In this document: positions 1 to 9,044 of the stretch, piece after piece
Layout: each line of letters begins with the position of its first letter
How positions within the stretch are numbered: the first letter of the stretch is position 1
Position numbers and translations under genes: made by a program
The notes under the pieces: generated by a model
Seen by the model: the letters and a program-made list of their open reading frames with translations, nothing else
What the model was told of the DNA's origin: nothing
The model's database searches: none
Source: Candidatus Pelagibacter sp.
GTDB lineage: Bacteria; Pseudomonadota; Alphaproteobacteria; Pelagibacterales; Pelagibacteraceae
Assembly (NCBI GenBank): GCA_028097785.1
Contig: JAOHFB010000008.1
Span: 1 to 32,150 of the forward strand
Length of the DNA stretch: 32,150 nucleotides
Reading direction: 5' to 3'

Positions 1-792
1 GTTTACAATTGACTCATATTGTTTTGATACTTTTTCTATTCCATTATCTTTTATTTCATTTTTATGCACTCCATTTGAAATTAATAAAGAGTCATAATTT
101 AAAAGATTTGCACCCTTAATATCTGTATTAAGGTTATCACCGATTGATAAAATTTTTTTATTATTATTGTCTATTGATTGATTATAAACTTCTGGATAGG
201 GCTTACCAAAATACACTACCTCTCCACCCATTTTTTCAAATACCATAGCAACTGATCCGGCACACAACTCTCTTTCACTACCTTTATCAACTATTAAATC
301 TGGATTTGTACAAATCATTTTTTTATTAATATGATTTTCTAATAAATCTTTATAATAATTTAAATCCTGATCATATTCATCGAATAAACCACTACATAAA
401 AGATATTGGCTTTCATTAATATCTTTAGATTTATTGTCTTTAAAGTCATTAAATAAATCAAAATCTCTCGGTGGACCAATATGATAAAATTTTTTTAAAG
501 GATAAAACTTTTTAAGATAATTGAGAGCTGCTTCACCTGAAGTAAAAACTTTGTTTCTATACTTTTCCTCCATACCCATTTTTTCTAAAAATTCTTGAAC
601 TGGCTGAATGGGTCTTGGTGCGTTTGTTAATAAAACAAAATTTTTATTGATCTCTAATAATTTTTTTAAAGTGTAAATTGCACCTTCATGAAGTTCTATG
701 CCATTGTGCATTACTCCCCATAGATCTATATAAAAAAGATCATAATTTTCAGCTATGGACTGCAAACCTTCAGAATCTAAATTTTTAGTCAT
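1..792 (-). CDS. HAD-superfamily IIA hydrolase (TIGR01459-like), 3' end outside window
   Basis: The reading frame opens with ATG at 792 and stays open to base 1, giving 264 residues with no stop, so the C-terminus lies outside the window; family members are near 280-290 residues, so little is missing. HAD motif I is DLWGVMHNG with the nucleophile at D23, motif II is the LLTNAPR stretch, the motif III lysine is in FGKPYP, and motif IV is GDNLNTDIKGA. These match the class IIA subgroup of small-molecule phosphatases. Motif I has Trp where most HAD phosphatases carry the second (acid/base) Asp; I recall this as typical of the DxWGV subgroup. The substrate is unknown. It is divergent from groES across 122 bp and is probably unrelated to it in function. 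Family assignment is confident; function is not. Confidence 0.85.
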   Translation of the reverse strand, partial: MTKNLDSEGLQSIAENYDLFYIDLWGVMHNGIELHEGAIYTLKKLLEINKNFVLLTNAPRPIQPVQEFLEKMGMEEKYRNKVFTSGEAALNYLKKFYPLKKFYHIGPPRDFDLFNDFKDNKSKDINESQYLLCSGLFDEYDQDLNYYKDLLENHINKKMICTNPDLIVDKGSERELCAGSVAMVFEKMGGEVVYFGKPYPEVYNQSIDNNNKKILSIGDNLNTDIKGANLLNYDSLLISNGVHKNEIKDNGIEKVSKQYESIVN

Positions 793-859
793 AATTTAAG
801 GTATAAACCATAAAATCCTTAATTTCCTAGGATTTTTCATAACTTATTTTCCATATTAA

Positions 860-887
860 CTTGAAAAAGCTAGGTCAGTATCTATAT
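860..887 (+). promoter_or_regulatory. RpoH (sigma-32) heat-shock promoter of groES-groEL
   Basis: CTTG at 860-863, a 17-base spacer and TCTATAT at 881-887 match the alphaproteobacterial RpoH consensus CTTG-N17/18-CYTATNT at all but one defined position. The predicted start is near 893-895, giving a leader of about 20 bases with AAGGAG at 904-909 before the groES ATG. No CIRCE inverted repeat (HrcA operator) is present in 793-914. The same arrangement precedes hsp20 at 19500-19527. Confidence 0.8.
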
Positions 888-914
888 GAGGCTCATATTT
901 AATAAGGAGAATTT

Positions 915-1205
915 ATGAAGTTTAAACCGTTACATGACAGAGTATTAATCGAAGTTCTAGATAGCAGTGAAAAAACTGCTGGTGGAATAATCATCCCAGA
1001 TACAGCACAAGAAAAACCTCAAGAAGGAAAAGTGGTTGCTGTTGGTGGTGGAGCTAAAACAGAAGATGGAAAATTAATTCCAATGGATGTTAAAGTTGGA
1101 GACAAAGTTCTATTTGGCAAGTGGTCAGGAACTGAAGTTAAAATTGATGGTAAAGAATACAGCATAATGAAAGAGTCAGACATTATGGGTATTTCAGGTA
1201 AATAA
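915..1205 (+). CDS. groES: Co-chaperonin GroES (Cpn10)
   Basis: At 96 residues this is full length for bacterial GroES. It forms the heptameric lid of the GroEL folding chamber in the cytoplasm. The N-terminal PLHDRVLIE strand, the mobile loop around residues 18-34 (TAGGIIIPD, whose hydrophobic GGIII patch docks on the GroEL apical domain) and the following GKVVAVG strand are all intact. ATG 915 is preceded by a good Shine-Dalgarno sequence, AAGGAG at 904-909. It is the first gene of a two-gene operon, 23 bases upstream of groEL, under an RpoH-type promoter at 860-887. Nothing is odd about it. Identity is certain from sequence and context. Confidence 0.98.
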   Translation: MKFKPLHDRVLIEVLDSSEKTAGGIIIPDTAQEKPQEGKVVAVGGGAKTEDGKLIPMDVKVGDKVLFGKWSGTEVKIDGKEYSIMKESDIMGISGK

Positions 1206-1210
1206 TTTAA

Positions 1211-2890
<1,680 letters not shown>

Positions 2891-2914
2891 TCCCCTACTC
2901 TCAAACAAAAATTC

Positions 2915-2946
2915 AAAAAGGGCAGTTTTTACTGCCCTTTTTTTTT
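2915..2946 (+). terminator. Intrinsic terminator after groEL, possibly bidirectional
   Basis: A perfect 12-bp stem (2915-2926 with 2931-2942) with a TTTT loop has the core GGGCAGT/ACTGCCC and is followed by more T, giving nine T residues at 2938-2946. The 5' arm begins with five A residues, so it would also give a T tract on the opposite strand and could stop leftward transcription coming from the helicase gene. Confidence 0.9.
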
Positions 2947-2970
2947 ATTAAGATGTTATAAGATTAAAAT

Positions 2971-3084
2971 ATGTCGAAAAGATATAGTGGAAAATCATTT
3001 AAAGACTCAAGTGCTAGCAAAAAACCGAAATTAAGCCTTAAAGAAAAAAGAAAACAAAAAAAAGAAAAAACTAAAAAATCTTAG
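2971..3084 (+). CDS. Small basic protein, 37 aa, unknown function
   Basis: ATG 2971 to TAG 3082-3084 encodes 37 residues, starting MSKRYSGKSF and ending in a lysine-rich tail (LKEKRKQKKEKTKKS). About 40% of residues are Lys or Arg, with no hydrophobic segment, so a nucleic-acid- or ribosome-associated peptide is plausible, but no function can be assigned. There is no Shine-Dalgarno sequence; a -10-like TATAAG at 2957-2962 ends only eight bases before the ATG, so the message could be leaderless. It lies just after the groEL terminator and its stop overlaps the last 4 bases of the convergent helicase gene. It could be a chance ORF; conservation would decide. Confidence 0.5.
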   Translation: MSKRYSGKSFKDSSASKKPKLSLKEKRKQKKEKTKKS

Positions 3085-4691
3085 GATCTAACTCTTTTTT
3101 TACTATGTTTTTTAAAGCTAAAGCTTTTAGGTCTGCTATTTCTACTTTTAAATTTTTTCTTTCCTTTAAAACCAAAACTTTTTTTCTCTGAGTCTGAAGA
3201 TGTATTTTCTGAAGGTTTTTTTCCAAAATACTTTGGATTATTTGTAAAACCTGAAGGTTTTATATCACTTTTTTTTGCAAAACTTGATTTTCCTCTAAAG
3301 CCAAAAGGTTTTTTTTCTCCATCTCTTGAAGGTCTATCTGATCTATCTTTGCTAAAAGATTTAGGTTTACCTCTGAAACTTGATTTTCCTTTAAAGCCAA
3401 AAGGTTTTTTTTCTCCATCTCTTGAAGGTCTATCTGATCTATCTTTGCTAAAAGATTTAGGTTTATCTCTAAAGCTTGAAGTGCGATCTCGTCTATCTTT
3501 TCCATAAGATTTTTTTTCATCTCTAGCTTTACTTTTTTTATTATTTGGCCTCTTACCTCTTTTTTTATTTTTTGAGTCTCTTCTTAATCCACTTGGTGCT
3601 GATTTAAAGTTTGGATCTATTAATTTATTTATTGAATTCCACATTGATCGGTCATCCGATGTCAAAAAAGTTAATGCGGAACCCTCTGATCCAGCTCTTG
3701 CAGTTCTTCCAATTCTATGAATATAATCCTCGGGAACTTGGGGTAGATCATAATTAATTACATGCTGAATCAATGGGATATCAAGACCTCTTGCAGCAAC
3801 ATCTGTTGCTATCAAAATTCTTTTTAATCCTTTTCTAAATGAATTAATAACTCGATCCCTTTTGCTTTGTCTTAAATCTCCATGAATTGCATCAGCAGAA
3901 TGGCCTTCTTCCTTTAATTTCTTAACCATCTTGTCAGCACCTCTTTTGGTCTTAACAAAAACTAAAATGGAACCTTTTCTTGCCAAAAATTGATCTATTA
4001 ACTCATCATATTTATTTTCTTTAAAAACTTGAAGTGTTTCCTGTTTAATTTTTGCAATTGGAACTGAAGTATTTCCTGTAGAAATTCTTTCAGGTTTATT
4101 GAGATATCTTTCTGAAATTCTTAAAATATCATTAGGTAAAGTTGCAGAAAATAATAGTGTTTGATGATCTTTTGGCACAAATTTTAAAACCATTTCAATT
4201 TGTGGAGTAAAACCCATATCCAACATTCTGTCTGTTTCATCTAAAACTAAATACTTTGTTGCGGATAAATTTAAGCTTTTTCTTTTTAAATGATCATTAA
4301 TTCTACCAGGTGTGCCCACTATTATTCTTGATCTATTACCTAACTGTCTAAGTTGTTTTTGCATAGATTCTCCACCAATAAGTAGAGCCGTTTTAATGTT
4401 TATTTTGTCAGATATAATACTTTTAATTGCCTCCATAACTTGGGTAGCTAATTCCCTTGTTGGGCACATAACTAATGCAAAAGCATTTTTATCTAAAATC
4501 AATTTATTAATTAATGGAATGCTGAATGCTAATGTTTTTCCCGTTCCTGTTTGTGCTGTTCCTAGAATATCTTTACCTTCTAATGCAGCAGGTATGGCCA
4601 TTCCTTGTATAGGAGTTGGTTTCGTAAAATTCATTTTATGTAATGAATTTTTTAATGAGTCTTCTATTTTAAGTAATTTAAAATTTTCCAT
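3081..4691 (-). CDS. rhlE: DEAD-box ATP-dependent RNA helicase, RhlE-type, with a repeat-containing basic tail
   Basis: At 536 residues this has a two-domain DEAD-box core (residues 1-350) and a disordered basic tail (about 365-536). Motifs in order: Q motif near 22-29 (FTKPTPIQ), Walker A AQTGTGKT 46-53, PTRELA 77-82, TPGR 127-130, motif II DETD 151-154, SAT 182-184, then RGLDIP 301-306 and HRIGRTARAG 325-334. The family unwinds structured RNA in ribosome assembly and RNA decay. Motif II reads DETD rather than DEAD. The tail is rich in Lys, Arg, Ser, Phe and Gly and includes two near-identical 32-residue units, so it is longer than E. coli RhlE (about 454 aa). It starts 176 bp from divergent typA. 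RhlE is the best subfamily guess; a CsdA- or SrmB-like role is possible. Confidence 0.93.
   Translation of the reverse strand: MENFKLLKIEDSLKNSLHKMNFTKPTPIQGMAIPAALEGKDILGTAQTGTGKTLAFSIPLINKLILDKNAFALVMCPTRELATQVMEAIKSIISDKINIKTALLIGGESMQKQLRQLGNRSRIIVGTPGRINDHLKRKSLNLSATKYLVLDETDRMLDMGFTPQIEMVLKFVPKDHQTLLFSATLPNDILRISERYLNKPERISTGNTSVPIAKIKQETLQVFKENKYDELIDQFLARKGSILVFVKTKRGADKMVKKLKEEGHSADAIHGDLRQSKRDRVINSFRKGLKRILIATDVAARGLDIPLIQHVINYDLPQVPEDYIHRIGRTARAGSEGSALTFLTSDDRSMWNSINKLIDPNFKSAPSGLRRDSKNKKRGKRPNNKKSKARDEKKSYGKDRRDRTSSFRDKPKSFSKDRSDRPSRDGEKKPFGFKGKSSFRGKPKSFSKDRSDRPSRDGEKKPFGFRGKSSFAKKSDIKPSGFTNNPKYFGKKPSENTSSDSEKKSFGFKGKKKFKSRNSRPKSFSFKKHSKKRVRS
3281..3472 (-). repeat. Two tandem 96-bp repeats in the helicase tail
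   Basis: Bases 3281-3376 and 3377-3472 are two head-to-tail copies of 96 bp that differ at about three positions, followed by a degraded start of a third copy. Each encodes a 32-residue unit of the form KPKSFSKDRSDRPSRDG then EKKPFGF(K/R)GKSSFR. At least two of the differences change an amino acid (Asp/Gly and Lys/Arg). The near-identity suggests recent duplication or slippage. Confidence 0.9.
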
Positions 4692-4850
4692 TGAATATTT
4701 AGAGAACTAGATAATGATTCTTTGTTGCATCTAATTTTATTGCGATATCTATATGTTTTTAAAACAATCACAAGAAATGAATTTTTTATTAAAGCTTATT
4801 TATCAAGCAATTACTGACTTTTTTTAAGTTTTCAATTCAAAGAATTAATG

Positions 4851-4856
4851 TATAAG
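4851..4856 (+). promoter_or_regulatory. Candidate -10 element for typA
   Basis: TATAAG at 4851-4856 places a transcription start near 4862-4864, only a few bases before the typA ATG at 4868. No Shine-Dalgarno sequence lies in the space before the start and no clear -35 box is visible. The call rests on the hexamer and spacing alone. The rest of the 176-bp helicase/typA divergent spacer shows no other recognisable element. Confidence 0.35.
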
Positions 4857-4867
4857 AGCCACAATTT

Positions 4868-6694
4868 ATGAGCAACAATATCAGAAACATCACCATCATC
4901 GCCCATGTTGACCATGGCAAAACAACCATGATTGATAATTTAATGAAACAAAGTGGATCATTTAGAGAAAATGAAGTTGTTGATGAAAGATTAATGGACT
5001 CTGGTGAGTTAGAAAAAGAGAGAGGAATTACTATTCTAGCAAAACCTGCATCAATTAATTGGAAAGACTCAAGAGTAAATATTATAGATACACCTGGTCA
5101 CAGAGATTTTGCTGCTGAAGTTGAGCGTGTTTTAAGTATGGCAGATGGTGCATTACTTTTAATTGACTCTGCTGAAGGTGTTATGCCACAAACAAAATTT
5201 GTATTAGCTAAAGCTCTTAAACAAGGATTAAAACCAATTGTAGTAATCAATAAATTAGATAAAGCAGATCAAAGAGCTAATGAAGTACTAGATGAAACTT
5301 TTGATTTATTTGTAAGTTTAGATGCAAATGAAGAGCAATTAGATTTCCCTGTTTTATATGCAAGTGGAAGATCTGGATGGGCAAGTAAAGAAGTTGATGG
5401 TCCAAGAGAAAATCTTCATCCATTACTAGATCTTATAATTGAACATGTTAAACCGGCTGAATTAGATAAAACTAAACCCTTTGCTATGCTATCTACTCTA
5501 TTATATGCGGATAGCTTTTTAGGAAGAAGTTTAGTTGGAAGAATTTCTCAAGGAACTGCAAAAGCTAACCAACCTATTAAGGCGATAAATCTTAAAGGTG
5601 AAAAAGTAGATGAAGGTAAATTAACAAAAATTTTTAGATACGAAGGAACAAAAAAAGTTCCTATTGAAATAGGTGAAGCAGGTGACATTGTTGTAATTGC
5701 TGGATTAGAAAAAGCTAATGTTGCCGATACTATTTGTGATCCTGAATTAAACGAACCAATCCCAGCAACTCCAATAGATCCCCCTACTATGTCTATTACA
5801 ATAAGTGTTAACAGTTCACCTTTAGCAGGAACTGAGGGGAAAAAATTAACAAGTACACAAATTAGAGACAGATTAGTTTCAGAAGCACAAAACAATGTTG
5901 GTATTACATTTTCTCAAAATGCAAATGTAGATTCTTTTGTAATTAGTGGTCGAGGAGAATTAATGCTTGAAATTTTACTTACACAAATGAGACGTGAAGG
6001 CTTTGAGATGACAGTGAGTCCTCCAAAGGTACTATATCAAAAAGATGATGCTGGAAATAAACTTGAGCCGATTGAGGAAATTACTGTTGATCTTGACGAA
6101 GAGTATTCTTCAAAAATAATAGACTCTATGAATAGAAGAAAAGGTAAACTTTTAGATTTAAAAGATACTGGAAAAAATAAGAAAAGATTAGTGTTTCACG
6201 CGCCTACAAGAGGATTGATGGGGTACACAAGTAGATTTTTAACTTTAACAAAAGGTACTGGTGTAATTAATAGAATTTTCCATGGATATGGAAAATTTGA
6301 AGGTGAAATGGATGGTAGAAAAAATGGGGCATTAATTTCAATGTCGACAGGAAAAGCAGTAGCATTTGCAATATTTAATCTTCAGGCTAGAGGTGAAATG
6401 TTTGTAACTCATAACGACCCTGTGTATGAAGGAATGATTGTAGGATTAACTCCAAAACCTGGTGATATGATCATAAATGTCATGAAAGGCAAACAATTAA
6501 CTAACATGAGAACTCAAGGTACAGATGAAAATGTTGTGTTAACCCCAGTAAGACAGATGTCTATTGCTGAACAATTAAGCATGTTAAATACTGATGAAGC
6601 TTTAGAAATTACTCCTAAGTCTCTTAGATTAAGAAAAGCAATTCTTAATCCTCATGATAGAAAAAAAAGTGAAAAATCTGGGGCTGCTGCCTAG
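4868..6694 (+). CDS. typA: Ribosome-associated translational GTPase TypA/BipA
   Basis: 608 residues, the usual length. The G domain has G1 HVDHGKTT 13-20, G3 DTPGH 74-78 and G4 NKLD 128-131, and the ERGITI switch I segment is present. Downstream are the EF-G-like beta-barrel, domain III (GRGELMLEILLTQMRREGFE) and the BipA-specific C-terminal domain. TypA is an EF-G paralogue that binds the ribosome and acts in 50S assembly and stress or cold adaptation. ATG 4868 is preferred because it starts directly before the conserved NITIIAHVDHG strand; there is no Shine-Dalgarno sequence and the leader may be very short. Its last 4 bases overlap the convergent membrane-protein gene. Confidence 0.96.
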   Translation: MSNNIRNITIIAHVDHGKTTMIDNLMKQSGSFRENEVVDERLMDSGELEKERGITILAKPASINWKDSRVNIIDTPGHRDFAAEVERVLSMADGALLLIDSAEGVMPQTKFVLAKALKQGLKPIVVINKLDKADQRANEVLDETFDLFVSLDANEEQLDFPVLYASGRSGWASKEVDGPRENLHPLLDLIIEHVKPAELDKTKPFAMLSTLLYADSFLGRSLVGRISQGTAKANQPIKAINLKGEKVDEGKLTKIFRYEGTKKVPIEIGEAGDIVVIAGLEKANVADTICDPELNEPIPATPIDPPTMSITISVNSSPLAGTEGKKLTSTQIRDRLVSEAQNNVGITFSQNANVDSFVISGRGELMLEILLTQMRREGFEMTVSPPKVLYQKDDAGNKLEPIEEITVDLDEEYSSKIIDSMNRRKGKLLDLKDTGKNKKRLVFHAPTRGLMGYTSRFLTLTKGTGVINRIFHGYGKFEGEMDGRKNGALISMSTGKAVAFAIFNLQARGEMFVTHNDPVYEGMIVGLTPKPGDMIINVMKGKQLTNMRTQGTDENVVLTPVRQMSIAEQLSMLNTDEALEITPKSLRLRKAILNPHDRKKSEKSGAAA

Positions 6695-7338
6695 TTAAAA
6701 GTTTTATTAACTAAAAATAGACCCAAAGCTACACAAGGTCCAATTCCAAAAGCAAAAATTAAAGTTCCCACACCAACCGTTCCACCAAGATACCAGCCAG
6801 CTAATACTGCAGAAATTTCTAAAAAAGCTCTTACCAAAGCAATTGGAAGATTTGTAAGTTTTGTTAGTCCAGTCATTAATCCATCTCTAGGACCTGGACC
6901 AAGATTTGCAACAAGATAAATTCCACTACCTAAGCCAACTAATAAAACTGAAAAAAAAGCTAAAAAGTATTTCATCCATATTGAAGATGGGGCATCAAAA
7001 AAACTTAAAGTGATATCAATCATCCCTGCAATAATAATAATATTAAAAATTGTCCCTAAACCAGGTTTCTGTTTAATAAATATCCATAAAAAAAGCACGG
7101 ATACACTTATAAAAAAAGTTGCCGCTCCAATAGACAAACTTGTGGTATTAGATATTCCTTCAGCAAGCACAGACCATGGTGAATTTCCTGTTGTAGATAA
7201 AATTAAGAGACCCTCTCCCAATCCAAAAATTACCAAACCAAAAATTAAAAAAAAAGATGTTGATAACTTTGGCTTGAAATTTAAAGATTTATCTGAGCTC
7301 CAAGATACTATTGGTATATTTTTAATTTTAAGAAACAT
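6691..7338 (-). CDS. YczE/YyaS-like integral membrane protein
   Basis: 215 residues with a short cytoplasmic N-terminus and about five or six transmembrane helices. The segment LGPGPRDGLMTGL near residues 148-160 is the hallmark I associate with the YczE/YyaS/YitT-like group, and the N-terminal half carries a related GNSPWSVLAEG stretch, suggesting an internal duplication. Members are membrane proteins of unsettled function. The stop lies 4 bases inside convergent typA, and the start is 51 bp from a divergent gene for a secreted protein. There is no Shine-Dalgarno sequence. Family assignment is fairly sure; the transported or bound substrate is unknown. Confidence 0.75.
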   Translation of the reverse strand: MFLKIKNIPIVSWSSDKSLNFKPKLSTSFFLIFGLVIFGLGEGLLILSTTGNSPWSVLAEGISNTTSLSIGAATFFISVSVLFLWIFIKQKPGLGTIFNIIIIAGMIDITLSFFDAPSSIWMKYFLAFFSVLLVGLGSGIYLVANLGPGPRDGLMTGLTKLTNLPIALVRAFLEISAVLAGWYLGGTVGVGTLIFAFGIGPCVALGLFLVNKTFN

Positions 7339-7389
7339 ATTTTAATAAATTACTTCTTTTAATATTAAAGTCTATTAAAGTAATATTTT

Positions 7390-8070
7390 ATGAAAAAACT
7401 TTTATTCTTAACTTTTCTTTTAATCTATTCGTTTAATAGTAGTGCTCATATGGCTCACTATAACAAATTTAATAAAATAGAGATGGAAATTTTAAGAGAT
7501 GGTGAAGTTATTGGTTATAATTACTATTTCTTTAAGAAAGACGAAGAAAATACAACTGTCACAAATCAATTAAAATTTACTGTTAAATTATTTGGAGCAA
7601 CTATTTTCGAAGTTGAAAGTTTTGGGGAGGAAAAATACAATAAAGATAAACTGATTTCCTTTAACTCAAAAACGCGTCAAAATAAAAAAGATAAATTCGT
7701 TCAGCTTAAGTTAAACGAAAATGAAAATGCATATGATATTAAAGGCTCATCATATACAGGCAGTGCCTCATTAGAAAACATAATTGGAAATTGGTGGAGT
7801 CATAAAATTCTTCAAACAAACAGCCAGATAAGCCCTATTTCTGGAAGTATTAAAGAACAAGTTGTTACTTTTATAGGAAAAGAAAAAATTGAATTATATG
7901 GAAAAACATACGATGTAGAACACTTCAAATTAACCTCAAAAGATATGTCTATTCCTAAAGATAAAAGATTAAACTTTGATATTTGGTATGATAAAAAAAA
8001 TGCTTTAATTCTTAAAGTTGCCTATTCACATATGGGAAATTGGGAATATAGAGTTAAGAAATTTGAATAA
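7390..8070 (+). CDS. Secreted DUF6134-like protein (DUF3108-related)
   Basis: 226 residues. A classic signal peptide covers residues 1-19 (MKKLLFLTFLLIYSFNSSA) with likely cleavage after Ala19, so the protein should be periplasmic or outer-membrane associated. The mature part is beta-rich with repeated strands (GEVIGYNYYFF, LFGATIFEVES, FDIWYDKKNALILKVAY), a pattern I link to DUF6134/DUF3108 proteins, which are probable single-domain beta-barrels or sheets of unknown role. There are no catalytic motifs. The upstream 51 bp is AT-rich with a 10-bp-period repeat TATTAAAGT at 7363 and 7373. The convergent FAD oxidoreductase gene ends 2 bp downstream with no visible terminator. Confidence 0.7.
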   Translation: MKKLLFLTFLLIYSFNSSAHMAHYNKFNKIEMEILRDGEVIGYNYYFFKKDEENTTVTNQLKFTVKLFGATIFEVESFGEEKYNKDKLISFNSKTRQNKKDKFVQLKLNENENAYDIKGSSYTGSASLENIIGNWWSHKILQTNSQISPISGSIKEQVVTFIGKEKIELYGKTYDVEHFKLTSKDMSIPKDKRLNFDIWYDKKNALILKVAYSHMGNWEYRVKKFE

Positions 8071-8072
8071 AT

Positions 8073-9044
8073 TTATTTAATTATTTTTTTATAAAGATCA
8101 TTGGCACTTATCCAGCCAGCCTCAAGTCTTGGTCCCACAAACCAGTCTGCACACACCCCCAAATTTAATGAGGAGTTCCAATAACTTTTTATATTTAAGG
8201 GATTTGAGTTTGAAGAATATTTCCAACCATGATTTAAAGAAAAAAGTACTTTAGTTTTTTTAATATCGGTAAGTTTAAAAAAATGATCAATAAGAGTTTT
8301 TGAATTTATATCTTTATTTTCTCTGTTTTTATTAATCTTTTTATTTGCCCATTTATGAGTACTTTGCAGAGTCCATAAATCTTGGTAACTTTTAAATCTT
8401 TTTTTACTGTTTTCTTTTGCTGCCCAACCTAAAACATTGTCATCAAATAAATAACTGCTCACATTTTTATTTGTTTTTTTTATTAAAAACATAACTGTAA
8501 TATTTGCATCCATCCTAACTTTATTTTTAATGAAAGGAGCCTTGATATATTTTTTTGATAATTTTGATAATTGAGCAAATGGACAAGTCAGAATTAGCCT
8601 GTCATAAATTTTTTTACTTCTATCAGAAAAAGTAAGGACCCATTTTTTTTCTTTATAATTAATTTTTTTTAATTCAGATTGAAAATTGCAGTTAATATTT
8701 CTTAACAGATATTTGCTAATATCATTATTGCCTTTACTACCTATTATTTTTATATGATTTTTATTTTCTCTCTTAGCTTTGTTTAAAAATAAATGGTTGC
8801 CACTCCATTTTTTTAGTATTTTTTTTTTTATTAAAACATTAATAAATTTTTTAAAAGCTGGGCTTTTTGGTGAAATATATTGAGTTCCATGGTCAAACCC
8901 TTTGTCTTTATCTAATCTTTTAAAAGATGATCTTCCTCCTGGTCCTCTTGCTTTATCAAATAAATCAACTGAATGGTTTTTACTTAAAAGGTTAGCAATA
9001 GTTGCTCCTGATATTCCTGAGCCAATTACACAATATTTGCTCAT
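8073..9044 (-). CDS. FAD/NAD(P)-binding oxidoreductase, renalase-like amine oxidase family
   Basis: 323 residues. The N-terminal Rossmann fold has GSGISG at residues 8-13, the acidic strand end LFDKARGPGGRSS, and DHGTQY near residue 52. The C-terminal FAD-contact segment reads GVCADWFVGPRLEAGWISA, typical of the renalase-like NAD(P)/FAD-dependent oxidoreductases found in many proteobacteria. The substrate is unknown. The start codon overlaps the stop of pmbA by 4 bases (ATGA), so it is translationally coupled as the third gene of a tldD-pmbA operon. The gene is richer in A/T and lysine than its operon partners. Fold and cofactor are confident; chemistry is not. Confidence 0.85.
   Translation of the reverse strand: MSKYCVIGSGISGATIANLLSKNHSVDLFDKARGPGGRSSFKRLDKDKGFDHGTQYISPKSPAFKKFINVLIKKKILKKWSGNHLFLNKAKRENKNHIKIIGSKGNNDISKYLLRNINCNFQSELKKINYKEKKWVLTFSDRSKKIYDRLILTCPFAQLSKLSKKYIKAPFIKNKVRMDANITVMFLIKKTNKNVSSYLFDDNVLGWAAKENSKKRFKSYQDLWTLQSTHKWANKKINKNRENKDINSKTLIDHFFKLTDIKKTKVLFSLNHGWKYSSNSNPLNIKSYWNSSLNLGVCADWFVGPRLEAGWISANDLYKKIIK

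Noticed and set aside
3260..3520. An 86-codon minus-strand frame inside the helicase tail
   Set aside because: It is an alternate frame of the 96-bp tandem repeat, and its own repeats merely mirror that duplication.
7363..7381. Tandem TATTAAAGT with 10-bp period before the DUF6134-like gene
   Set aside because: Very AT-rich and short; such repeats are expected by chance in this composition, so it is noted only within the gene entry.
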